From NCBI GenBank assembly GCA_028698175.1, contig JAQVDU010000004.1, positions 1-42,410 on the forward strand: DNA of 42,410 nucleotides. The letters are read 5' to 3'. Positions 17,010 through 23,918 of the stretch are shown here, one piece after another. The notes beneath the pieces were generated by a model that ran no database searches, was not told the DNA's origin, and worked only from the letters and a program-made list of their open reading frames with translations. The position numbers and the translations under genes are program-made. The first letter of the stretch is position 1. Each line of letters begins with the position of its first letter. This DNA is from a bacterium. Its GTDB lineage: Bacteria > Hydrothermota > 32-111.

Positions 17010-17037
17010 TTGACAAAGAACAAAAACATGTTATATT
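17010..17037 (+). promoter_or_regulatory. Promoter of the rrf2-isc operon
   Basis: TTGACA (17010-17015) and TATATT (17032-17037) with 16 bp spacing. The predicted start is about 14 bases before the ATG at 17058. Confidence 0.6.
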
Positions 17038-17054
17038 ATACCAAAAAGGTAAAA
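17036..17054. promoter_or_regulatory. Candidate Rrf2 operator (imperfect inverted repeat)
   Basis: TTATACC and GGTAAAA form 7-bp arms (six of seven pairs) around an AAAAA spacer. It covers the end of the -10 box and the predicted transcription start, the position expected of an autorepressor site. The assignment to the adjacent Rrf2 protein is inference. Confidence 0.4.
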
Positions 17055-17057
17055 CAT

Positions 17058-17483
17058 ATGAAAATTACAAAAAAAGTCGGGTGCGCAGTTTCAATACTTA
17101 CCGTAATAGGAAAGAGAAACGATGAAATTGTGCCTGTAAAGACAATCGCACTTGAATCATCTTTTTCCGAGCCGTTCACAAGAAAAGTCATACATGAACT
17201 TGAAATGCTCGGTTATGTGAAGAGTGTCATGGGCCCCAAGGGCGGTTATGTGATGGCAAAAGATCCGTCGCAAATCAATTTGGACATTCTTTTAATGGAC
17301 CTTGAGGAGAAGAAAGAGATGGTTGAATGCGTTTATAACAAATCCTGCACAATGCACAAGGGGTGTATGATAAATTTAACGATGCACAGGCTCAACAAAG
17401 ACGTGAGAGATGTTTTCAGAAAATATTCCATAGAGGATTTCATAAAAGGAGTTGAAAATGGAAAAGACAATTTACCTGGATAA
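17058..17483 (+). CDS. Rrf2-family iron-sulfur transcriptional regulator, IscR-like
   Basis: A 141-residue winged-helix regulator that probably senses iron-sulfur supply and controls the isc operon it heads. The helix-turn-helix region is visible as VKTIALESSFSEPFTRKVIHEL and the wing as MGPKGGYVMAKDP. Three cysteines at 91, 97 and 103 have exactly the C-x5-C-x5-C spacing of IscR. In E. coli IscR the fourth cluster ligand is His three residues after the last Cys; here that position is Asn106, while His110 is four residues further on. The start at 17058 places AAAGGT upstream and leaves the TTGACA -35 box outside the gene; a longer frame would start in that box. The 3' end overlaps iscS by 26 bp. 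Confidence 0.88.
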   Translation: MKITKKVGCAVSILTVIGKRNDEIVPVKTIALESSFSEPFTRKVIHELEMLGYVKSVMGPKGGYVMAKDPSQINLDILLMDLEEKKEMVECVYNKSCTMHKGCMINLTMHRLNKDVRDVFRKYSIEDFIKGVENGKDNLPG

Positions 17484-18612
17484 CAATGCCACGACGAGGG
17501 TGGATGACACCGTTGCAGGTGAGATGCTCAAGTATTTTACTGAAGAGTACGGAAACCCATCGTCACTCTATTCAATCGGAGCCAAAGCAAGAACCGTTGT
17601 TGAGGATGCTAGAAAGAGAGTGGCTGTTTTACTGAACTGCGAACCGAGGGATGTTTTTTTTACTGGGTCAGGCACAGAATCTGACAACCTAGCCATAAAG
17701 GGAGTCGCAAGAAGGTATAAAAACAAGGGAACCCACATCATCACGACTGCGATTGAGCACCATGCTGTTTTGAAATCCGTCGAACAGCTCTCTAAGGAGG
17801 GCTTCACTTATGACATAGCGAGGGTGGGAGAAGACGGAATTGTCGACATTGAACATCTCAAGTCACTTATCAAGCCCGATACGATACTTATTTCCGTGAT
17901 GTATGCGAACAATGAAACAGGAGCAATACAACCGATTGAAGAGATAGGAAAGATTGCAAAAGAGAGGGGAATTTACTTTCACACTGACGCCGTGCAGGGA
18001 GCCGGCAAACTCTCTTTAAACGTTAAGGAGCTTAATGTTGACCTGCTCTCCCTCTCCGGCCACAAGTTTCATGCTCCGAAGGGAGTGGGTATACTCTACA
18101 AGAGGACAGGAATAAACCCGACGCCCCTTCTAAGCGGAGGACATCAGGAGCTTGCGGTGAGGCCTTCAACAGAGAACGTGCCTTATATAGCGGGTATTGC
18201 CAGCGCCCTGGAAATAGCTTACAGGGACATTGAAGTTCACAGAGAAAAGCAGTCCGCTCTTAAAAAACGGCTCAAAGCGGGGCTTTTGAAAAATATTGAT
18301 AAAGTGGTTGTTAATACTCCCGAAAAGAGCGTCTTCAACACCCTCAATGTGTCATTTGTCGGAATAGAGGGAGAATCAATACTCTTTACGCTTGACTCTT
18401 TCGGGATAGCAGTCTCAACAGGCTCTGCATGCACGTCCGGGAGTCTGGAACCGAGCCACGTGATAATGGCAATGGGACGCGACCACACAACCTGCCACGG
18501 CTCTGTCAGATTCTCTCTTAGCAAATACACGACAGAGGAGGAGATCGATTACACTATAGAGAGGGTAAGAGAGACCGTTGAAAAGATAAGAAAAATTTCA
18601 CCATACAAATAG
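17458..18612 (+). CDS. iscS: Cysteine desulfurase IscS/NifS
   Basis: PLP enzyme that takes sulfur from cysteine and passes it as persulfide to the IscU scaffold. 384 residues. Key residues are His101 in IEHHAVL, the NNETG motif at 151-155, HTDAVQ, the PLP lysine Lys203 in SLSGHKFHAPKG, and the active-site loop Cys325 in STGSACTSGS. The short loop CTSGSLEPS is of group I type. The ATG at 17458 has AGGAG six bases upstream; an in-frame TTG two codons earlier overlaps the SD. It starts inside the regulator gene and is followed by iscU after 8 bp, a compact Rrf2-NifS-NifU arrangement without HscAB, ferredoxin or IscA. Confidence 0.94.
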   Translation: MEKTIYLDNNATTRVDDTVAGEMLKYFTEEYGNPSSLYSIGAKARTVVEDARKRVAVLLNCEPRDVFFTGSGTESDNLAIKGVARRYKNKGTHIITTAIEHHAVLKSVEQLSKEGFTYDIARVGEDGIVDIEHLKSLIKPDTILISVMYANNETGAIQPIEEIGKIAKERGIYFHTDAVQGAGKLSLNVKELNVDLLSLSGHKFHAPKGVGILYKRTGINPTPLLSGGHQELAVRPSTENVPYIAGIASALEIAYRDIEVHREKQSALKKRLKAGLLKNIDKVVVNTPEKSVFNTLNVSFVGIEGESILFTLDSFGIAVSTGSACTSGSLEPSHVIMAMGRDHTTCHGSVRFSLSKYTTEEEIDYTIERVRETVEKIRKISPYK

Positions 18613-18620
18613 GAGAGATT

Positions 18621-19013
18621 ATGTACAGCCAAACAGTAATGGACCATTTCAGGAATCCTCACAATGTCGGAAAGATGGAGAACCCTTCCGGAGTGGGAAA
18701 AGTCGGAAATCCGCAGTGCGGAGACGAGATGGTGATATACATCAAAGTCGAGAACAATGTAATAGTCGACGTCACGTTTGAAACGTTCGGATGCGTTGCG
18801 GCTATTGCTTCTTCATCAATGACGACAGACATGATAAAGGGAAAGACAATTGAAGAGGCATTGGGTCTTTCCAACAAGGACGTGGCTGACAAGCTGGGAG
18901 GGCTTCCGCCGGTGAAGATGCACTGCTCAGTTTTGGCTGAAGAGGGGATAAAGGCGGCAATAGAGGATTACAGAAAGAGAGAGGAAGAGAAAAATAATGA
19001 GCAAAAAATTTGA
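18621..19013 (+). CDS. iscU: Iron-sulfur cluster scaffold protein IscU/NifU N-terminal type
   Basis: A 130-residue scaffold on which [2Fe-2S] or [4Fe-4S] clusters form with sulfur from IscS. It has the three conserved cysteines Cys33 (NPQCGD), Cys58 (TFGCVAA) and Cys102 (MHCSVLA), plus the conserved Asp35. The LPPVK segment just before Cys102 is the site that HscA binds in gamma-proteobacteria. The C-terminal NifU domains are absent, so it is the stand-alone form. GGAGAG precedes the ATG, and the 3' end overlaps mazG by 17 bp, indicating one transcript with the regulator and desulfurase. Confidence 0.94.
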   Translation: MYSQTVMDHFRNPHNVGKMENPSGVGKVGNPQCGDEMVIYIKVENNVIVDVTFETFGCVAAIASSSMTTDMIKGKTIEEALGLSNKDVADKLGGLPPVKMHCSVLAEEGIKAAIEDYRKREEEKNNEQKI

Positions 19014-19743
19014 CAATCTCGAAAAGACCATAAAAAAACTCAGAAAAGAGTGTCCGTGGGACAGAAAACAGACGCATAAAACGCTTCGAAAATATGCCAT
19101 TGAAGAGGCACATGAGCTTGCGGATGCAATCGACAAGAGAAATGACAAAAAAATCATGGATGAACTTGGCGACGTTCTTCTTCAGGTTATGCTCCATTCG
19201 GCTATTGCTGAGGAGAAAAAAAAGTTCACGATTCAAGATGTCATGGATAATCTTGATGAGAAGATGAAGAGGCGCCACCCGCACGTCTTCTCCGACGCAA
19301 AGGCAAAGACGGACAAGGATGTGCTTAAAAGATGGGTGGAGATAAAGAAAAACGAGAAAAACCACAATTCAGTGATGGATGAGATTCCGACATATCTTCC
19401 GGCATTGATACTCTCCTCAAAAATTCAAAGACGAGCATCCACGAAGAGGTTTGAGTGGGATGACGTCAGAGGCGTTTATGACAAGATTGAAGAAGAGGTC
19501 TTGGAAATAAAAGAAGCAAAGAGTAAGCAAGAGTTGGAGGATGAAATAGGAGATTTGCTATTTACAGTCTCTCATTTGGCTAACAGGCTTGGAGTTGACG
19601 GGGAGATGGCATTGAAGAAGGCAACTCTGAAATTCGCAAAGAGGTTCAAGAAGATGGAGAAGCTTATTGAAAGAGACAAAAAGAAGCTTGAAAGTATGAA
19701 TCTAAATGAGATGGACAAATACTGGAATAGGGCGAAGAAATGA
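18997..19743 (+). CDS. mazG: Nucleoside triphosphate pyrophosphohydrolase MazG
   Basis: Hydrolyses NTPs and dNTPs to monophosphates and pyrophosphate, a housecleaning and stringent-response-modulating enzyme. 248 residues. Two MazG all-alpha domains are visible. The first (about 12-110) has CPWDRKQTHKTL, EEAHELADAI and DELGDVLLQ, which give the EExxE and ExxD magnesium ligands. The second (about 140-235) has EEEVLEIKEA and DEIGDLLFTVSHLANRL. The linker carries the usual KRRHPHVF. It follows iscU with a 17-bp overlap and a GAGGAAGAG SD. A functional link to iron-sulfur assembly is not known; co-transcription may only reflect operon packing. Confidence 0.93.
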   Translation: MSKKFDNLEKTIKKLRKECPWDRKQTHKTLRKYAIEEAHELADAIDKRNDKKIMDELGDVLLQVMLHSAIAEEKKKFTIQDVMDNLDEKMKRRHPHVFSDAKAKTDKDVLKRWVEIKKNEKNHNSVMDEIPTYLPALILSSKIQRRASTKRFEWDDVRGVYDKIEEEVLEIKEAKSKQELEDEIGDLLFTVSHLANRLGVDGEMALKKATLKFAKRFKKMEKLIERDKKKLESMNLNEMDKYWNRAKK

Positions 19744-19763
19744 TAAATGCCATAAATGCCAAG

Positions 19764-19777
19764 CACCGTCCCCTGTA
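19764..19777 (-). repeat. Solitary GGGGACGG element
   Basis: On the minus strand the sequence reads ACAGGGGACGGTGC. It shares the GGGACGGTG core with the ends of the MITE-like element at 12976-13204. It lies in the short gap between mazG and uvsE. Confidence 0.5.
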
Positions 19778-19793
19778 TAAATAACGGAAGAGT

Positions 19794-20684
19794 ATGAAGA
19801 TAGGGTATCCGTGCAAGAATACAAGTGTGGGGTGCTCCTCGTCAAAGAGGTTCAATTTAAAATCCTATACAAAGGCAAAGACAAAGGAGACTGTTAGGGC
19901 AAACCTCGAATGCCTTGAAAATGTAATAGATTACAATATAAAAAATAACATAATGTTCTTCAGAATATCCTCGGACATTGTGCCATTCGCTTCGCACCCT
20001 GTTATGGATTTTAAGTGGCAGAGAATCTTCAGGAATGAGTTTGAGAGAATAGGCGGAATCATCATGAAGGCAAAGATGAGGATATCGACCCATCCAGACC
20101 AGTTTGTTCTTATAAATGCGCTTGACGGCAATATAGTTGAAAGGAGCATAAAGGAGCTTTTGTACCACGGAGAGATGTTTGACCTCTTCGGATTTGAAAC
20201 AAACGCAAAGATTCAGATTCACGTGGGTGGAGCTTACAAAGACAAGGAAGAGGCGAAAAAAAGATTCATAAGGAATTTCCGGCTTCTTCCAAAGTTTGTC
20301 AGAAGGCGCCTTGCGGTTGAGAATGACGACAGACTGTTCACCATTGACGACATTCTTGAAATATGCGAAAAAACAGAGGCGAAGCCGCTTCTCGACAATT
20401 TTCACGATGCATTGAATCCTTCAAAGCAGTCCTTTGAAATCCTTCTGAAAAGAGCATCAGAGTACTGGAATGAGAAGAGGGACGGGATAATAATGACCGA
20501 CTACTCTTCTCAGGAGAGGGGAAAGAGAAGAGGAAGCCATGCTGAAACTATTGACATAAATGATTTTAAGCATTATATAGATAGAACAAAGAAAATTGAT
20601 TTTGACATCATGCTTGAGATAAAGGATAAGGAGAAGAGCGCGCTGAAGGCGCTCAAATATTTAAAAGAAGCGAAGAGGATTTAA
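19794..20684 (+). CDS. uvsE: UV damage endonuclease UvsE/UvdE
   Basis: Metal-dependent TIM-barrel endonuclease that cuts 5' to UV photoproducts and abasic sites. 296 residues. It begins MKIGYPCKNTSVGC as in the family. Metal-ligand motifs of the AP-endonuclease-2 fold are present: ISTHPDQFV near residue 98, IQIHVGGAY near 141, LAVENDDR near 180 and LLDNFHDALNPS near 202. The family uses a carbamylated lysine as well; several lysines are in range, but I could not assign it. The start has a GGAAGAG SD. The stop TAA overlaps the ATG of the next gene. No UvrABC or photolyase is in the window. Co-transcription with two membrane permeases is likely from spacing. Confidence 0.9.
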   Translation: MKIGYPCKNTSVGCSSSKRFNLKSYTKAKTKETVRANLECLENVIDYNIKNNIMFFRISSDIVPFASHPVMDFKWQRIFRNEFERIGGIIMKAKMRISTHPDQFVLINALDGNIVERSIKELLYHGEMFDLFGFETNAKIQIHVGGAYKDKEEAKKRFIRNFRLLPKFVRRRLAVENDDRLFTIDDILEICEKTEAKPLLDNFHDALNPSKQSFEILLKRASEYWNEKRDGIIMTDYSSQERGKRRGSHAETIDINDFKHYIDRTKKIDFDIMLEIKDKEKSALKALKYLKEAKRI

Positions 20685-21619
20685 TGGAAGTATTCATAAA
20701 CACTTTCGGAGCCGTCTTCACTCTCTTCTTCATTGGAATAATCGGCTGGTGGGTTGTATCAAGAAGGATGATGGACAGCTCCGTATTCTCTGTGCTCTCC
20801 ATTCTCTCCCTTGAAGTCGCCCTTCCCGCTATGATTTTCTCCGATGTAATCAGAAAATTCGATATAGCAGCTTACCCGAATTGGTGGGCTCTCCCTCTCT
20901 GGTGGGTCGGTTTCTCTCTATTTCTCTTTTTAATGACAATGACATTCTCACTCTTCTCTTCAAAAGAGAGTTTGTCTGAATTCAGGATAACTCTATTCTT
21001 TCAAAACGGTATCTTTTTCCCTCTCGCGATTTTTGCCACCATACCAGCGTACTCGCATCTTGTAATAGATGTTTTCTTCTTCACAATGTTCTATGCGGCT
21101 CTTCTCTTCAATACATACCACCTTTTCTTTCCCAAAGCGAAGAGGACCTTTGACATTAAGAAGATCTTTCATCCTGTTCTTATTTCAGTTCTTCTTGCTG
21201 TAATCATAGTGCTCTTTAAAGGAGCCAAACTTGTGCCTAGGCCGGTTATTACGGCTCTCACAATGGTGGGTTCAATGTCAATCCCTCTTCTTATGCTCAT
21301 TCTCGGAGGCAACATTTACGTTGATTTCAAGAAGAAGGAGAAGGTTAACGCCATAGAAACAGTAAAGTTCGTCATCATAAAGAATTTTATCTTTCCAGCC
21401 ATCACATTGATCCTTATATATTTTGTGCGTCCTCCCGAGAATGTCTCTCTCATACTTCTTCTTGAATCAGCTGTTCCGCCTATAACTGCGACTCCCATAC
21501 TTGTAGATAGAGCCGGCGGCAGCAAGTCAACTGCTAACATATTTCTGCTCTACTCATTCATTGTATCTCTTATATCCATTCCCCTTATGCTTACCCTTTA
21601 CAACCTAATCATAAAATGA
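20684..21619 (+). CDS. AEC-family permease (auxin efflux carrier-like)
   Basis: A 311-residue inner-membrane permease with about ten hydrophobic segments. Family features are VVSRRMMDSSVFSVLSILSLEVALPAMIF near the N-terminus and ITALTMVGSMSIPLLMLILGGNI at about residue 187-209, both typical of bacterial AEC (Mem_trans) carriers. These export or import organic acids such as malate or malonate. The C-terminal VPPITATPILVDRAGG, in the broken-helix region, is also recognisable. The ATG overlaps the uvsE stop (TAATG). Substrate cannot be read from the sequence. Confidence 0.85.
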   Translation: MEVFINTFGAVFTLFFIGIIGWWVVSRRMMDSSVFSVLSILSLEVALPAMIFSDVIRKFDIAAYPNWWALPLWWVGFSLFLFLMTMTFSLFSSKESLSEFRITLFFQNGIFFPLAIFATIPAYSHLVIDVFFFTMFYAALLFNTYHLFFPKAKRTFDIKKIFHPVLISVLLAVIIVLFKGAKLVPRPVITALTMVGSMSIPLLMLILGGNIYVDFKKKEKVNAIETVKFVIIKNFIFPAITLILIYFVRPPENVSLILLLESAVPPITATPILVDRAGGSKSTANIFLLYSFIVSLISIPLMLTLYNLIIK

Positions 21620-21626
21620 GGACTTT

Positions 21627-22823
21627 ATGAAACAGAAACTCAAAGGAAACGTCTTCCTTCTCTCAATGGTCTCTCTCTTTACTGACACATCCTCCCACAT
21701 GATATATCCGCTCCTTCCCGAGTTTCTCTCAAGCATCGGAGCGACCAAGACGATAATAGGAATCATAGAGGGAATAGCAGAGTCAATAGCATCTCTGCTC
21801 CGTTCTGTATTCGGAGCCCTCTCAGACAAACTCAACAAGAGAAAAGAATTCGTATTCTGGGGCTATGCGCTCTCAGCAATAACAAAGCCCTTTCTCTTCA
21901 TAGCAAACTCATGGCTCATAGTTTTGTTTGTGAGATTTTCAGACAGAATCGGCAAGGCAGTGAGGACTCCACCGAGAGATGCCATACTTTCAACATCAGT
22001 TGATGCATCAAAACAGGGTGCGGCATTCGGATTCAACAGGGCAATGGACAGGATGGGAGCAATCTGGGGACCAATTCTTGCGGTGATGATTCTTGCAATG
22101 TTCAGCGACAAAGGTCTCGGAATGAGATACGTCTTTCTCTGGTCTCTTCTTCCTGCTGTAATCGCTCTGATATTCATTCCATTTGTAAAAGAGACGGGTG
22201 AGTTCATAAAAAAGCAGAGGGAGATGAAATATGAGGGGCTTAAATCGGCAAGATTCATTCTCTTTATCGTGGCGGCAATTATATTCTCTTTGGGAAATTC
22301 CTCAAACTCATTTTTAATACTCAAAGCAAGGGATACGGGACTCACAAACATAGCGATGATTCCTGTTTTATGGATTGTCTATAACATTTCATCATCATTC
22401 TTCTCGATTGTTCTCGGAAAACTGTCAGACAAAATCGGAAGAGCGAGGATAGTTGCATTCTCATTTCTCTTTTACGGTCTTCTCTATGTCGGATTTGCAT
22501 TTGCAAACAAACTCTACATGATATGGATTCTGTTCTTTCTATACGGCGTCTATTACGGACTCTCAGAGGGAATATACAGGGCTTACATTGCTCAGATTGT
22601 CGAGCCGGACAAGAGAGCGACAGCATTCGGAATATTCAATACGGGAATAGGAATAGTCCTTCTTCCGGCATCAATAATAACAGGAGTAGTGTGGGACAAA
22701 TTCGGAAGCGTCTGGGCATTCAATCTGTGCGCACTCTTCAGCTTCTTAGCCCTCATTATCTTCGGAGTCCATCTTTTGATGGAAAGAAGAAGCAGATTGC
22801 TGAAAAACATAGAGTCCCGATGA
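21627..22823 (+). CDS. MFS transporter
   Basis: A 398-residue major facilitator superfamily permease with twelve hydrophobic segments. N-terminal LFTDTSSHMIYPLLPEF is the typical first helix, GALSDKLNKRKEFVFWG is the loop 2-3 signature, and DRIGKAVRTPPRDAILS with FGFNRAMDRMGAIWGP is a conserved pair seen in a widespread MFS subgroup. The second half repeats LGKLSDKIGRARIV. An SD GAGG lies before the ATG, seven bases after the AEC gene stop. Substrate is unknown. It ends the uvsE-AEC-MFS set. Confidence 0.88.
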   Translation: MKQKLKGNVFLLSMVSLFTDTSSHMIYPLLPEFLSSIGATKTIIGIIEGIAESIASLLRSVFGALSDKLNKRKEFVFWGYALSAITKPFLFIANSWLIVLFVRFSDRIGKAVRTPPRDAILSTSVDASKQGAAFGFNRAMDRMGAIWGPILAVMILAMFSDKGLGMRYVFLWSLLPAVIALIFIPFVKETGEFIKKQREMKYEGLKSARFILFIVAAIIFSLGNSSNSFLILKARDTGLTNIAMIPVLWIVYNISSSFFSIVLGKLSDKIGRARIVAFSFLFYGLLYVGFAFANKLYMIWILFFLYGVYYGLSEGIYRAYIAQIVEPDKRATAFGIFNTGIGIVLLPASIITGVVWDKFGSVWAFNLCALFSFLALIIFGVHLLMERRSRLLKNIESR

Positions 22824-22880
22824 GAGTCATACAATTTACAAAGAAGAGCTAACAGACAAAAGCTGCAACTTGCAAACATA

Positions 22881-22903
22881 AAAAAGGGGGCTTCACGCCC
22901 CCC
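22881..22903. terminator. GC-rich hairpin after the MFS gene, U-tract only on the minus strand
   Basis: Stem GGGGGC / GCCCCC (22886-22891, 22897-22902) with a TTCAC loop. A run of A precedes it and no T run follows, so as an intrinsic terminator it would work on minus-strand transcription. On the plus strand it may simply end or protect the MFS transcript. Confidence 0.45.
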
Positions 22904-22923
22904 TAATGTTGAGACTTATCAAT

Positions 22924-22939
22924 GGGGACGGGGTATACC
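22924..22939 (+). repeat. Solitary GGGGACGGGG element
   Basis: GGGGACGGGGTATACC, nearly the same as GGGGACGGGGTAAC at 781. It lies between the MFS gene hairpin and the mazEF promoter. Confidence 0.55.
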
Positions 22940-23034
22940 TTATTACCTTTTCAAATTGACAAAGATAGATTTACATTAAATCAAACAGGAATGGGGGGAT
23001 TGTTTATACTCTACATATTATATCAAACAATGGC

Positions 23035-23062
23035 TTGACAAGGCAGGAAAAATGTATATACT
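23035..23062 (+). promoter_or_regulatory. Promoter of mazEF
   Basis: TTGACA (23035-23040) and TATACT (23057-23062) are 16 bp apart. The predicted start is near 23069, followed by GGAGG and the ATG at 23085. Confidence 0.65.
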
Positions 23063-23075
23063 TTGTATATACATT
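23051..23075. promoter_or_regulatory. Perfect palindromic operator over the mazEF -10 box
   Basis: AATGTATATAC (23051-23061), spacer TTT, and the exact complement GTATATACATT (23065-23075). The palindrome covers the -10 box and the predicted transcription start and ends directly before the GGAGG. AbrB/SpoVT-type antitoxins such as MazE bind palindromes at this position to repress their own operon. Confidence 0.75.
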
Positions 23076-23084
23076 GGAGGTTGA

Positions 23085-23324
23085 ATGAACACAAAAATAA
23101 ATGCATGGGGCAACAGCCTTGCAGTGAGAATACCGAAGAACATACTTAAGGAGCTTAAGCTGAAGGAGAATGACATTGTCACAATCGAGGAGGAAAACGG
23201 CTCAATAAAAATTCATCCGTCCAAAAAGAAGGTGAGTTTGAATGAGCTTGTCTCAAAGATTAAGGCTGATAATATTCATAGGGAAATAATCATTGATGAG
23301 GAATTGGGAAATGAAGCGTGGTGA
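23085..23324 (+). CDS. mazE: MazE-type antitoxin (AbrB/SpoVT domain)
   Basis: A 79-residue antitoxin that neutralises MazF and probably represses the operon. Residues 1-45 form the swapped-hairpin DNA-binding domain: INAWGNSLAVRIPKNIL matches the MazE/AbrB signature (WGNSLAVRIPK), followed by LKENDIVTIEEENGSI. The acidic C-terminal tail (about 50-79, ending IIDEELGNEAW) is the segment that in MazE wraps along MazF. GGAGG is seven bases upstream. The gene overlaps mazF by 14 bp. The perfect palindrome upstream is the expected binding site. Confidence 0.92.
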   Translation: MNTKINAWGNSLAVRIPKNILKELKLKENDIVTIEEENGSIKIHPSKKKVSLNELVSKIKADNIHREIIIDEELGNEAW

Positions 23325-23652
23325 TTACGTTCCGGAGAGAGGAGACATTGTCTGGCTCGATTTCACTCCTCAGGCAGGGCATGAACAGCGTGGAAGAAGA
23401 CCTGCAATAGTTATAAGCCCTGCTCTTTATAATGGCAAGACAAACCTCGCGCTTTTTTGTCCGATAACTTCAAAAACAAAGGGATACCCCTTCGAAGTAA
23501 TAATTCACCTTAAGGACTTAAACGGAGTGATACTCTCTGACCAGATAAAATCAATGGACTGGAAGGTGAGGAACGCAAAACTTATTTGCAGAGCAGATAA
23601 AAACACTCTCGAAAGAGTAATGTCTCTTGTTGAATCATTGATTTTTAGTTGA
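23311..23652 (+). CDS. mazF: MazF-type endoribonuclease toxin
   Basis: A 113-residue sequence-specific mRNA interferase of the PemK/MazF family. The start at 23311 (MKRGDYVPERGDIVW) aligns with E. coli MazF; an ATG at 23293 would add six residues and lacks a better SD. Core features are GDIVWLDFTPQAGHEQRGRRPAIVIS, where the RRP is the catalytic Arg loop, CPITSKTKGYPFEV with the conserved Thr/Ser, and DQIKSMDWKVRNAKLI. All key positions are present, so it is probably active. It overlaps mazE, giving coupled expression. Its stop codon lies inside a 17-bp direct repeat. RNA recognition sequence cannot be deduced. Confidence 0.92.
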   Translation: MKRGDYVPERGDIVWLDFTPQAGHEQRGRRPAIVISPALYNGKTNLALFCPITSKTKGYPFEVIIHLKDLNGVILSDQIKSMDWKVRNAKLICRADKNTLERVMSLVESLIFS

Positions 23653-23801
23653 TAGATGCTTCACACGAGGACAGTTAATAAAAGGTACTAGGTTTTAGGT
23701 ACGAGGTACTAGTTCAAATGCAGATGCAAATACATGAGATAAGCATAGAGATTGCTTCTTCGTGGACTCATCGCAATGACAGGATTGATAGATGCTTCAC
23801 A
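23649..23801. repeat. 17-bp direct repeats enclosing a small repetitive insert
   Basis: TTGATAGATGCTTCACA occurs at 23649-23665 and 23785-23801. The first copy contains the mazF stop codon. Between them are three GGTACxAGG-like units (about 23694-23715) and a segment with ATTGC...GCAAT arms (about 23751-23777) similar to the dispersed ATTGCTTC...CGCAATGACA repeats common in environmental genomes. The remainder up to 23860 shows nothing else. Confidence 0.5.
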
Positions 23802-23861
23802 ATAGAGGTAAATACTGCGTAGTTCAGGATGACACTGATGAGGTGGAGAGTTTCGCATCTC

Positions 23862-23889
23862 TTGACTCTTTTATTTCTATAAGTATTAT
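23862..23889 (+). promoter_or_regulatory. Promoter of the isocitrate-dehydrogenase-family gene
   Basis: TTGACT (23862-23867) and TATTAT (23884-23889) with 16 bp spacing; predicted start near 23896, about 23 bases before the ATG, which is preceded by GGAGG. Confidence 0.6.
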
Positions 23890-23918
23890 TTTAACTATAA
23901 ACTCTAAACGGAGGTTTT

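Noticed and set aside
18802-19365. Minus-strand frame of 187 codons opposite iscU and mazG
   Set aside because: It covers two clear genes in the opposite direction and has no start signal.
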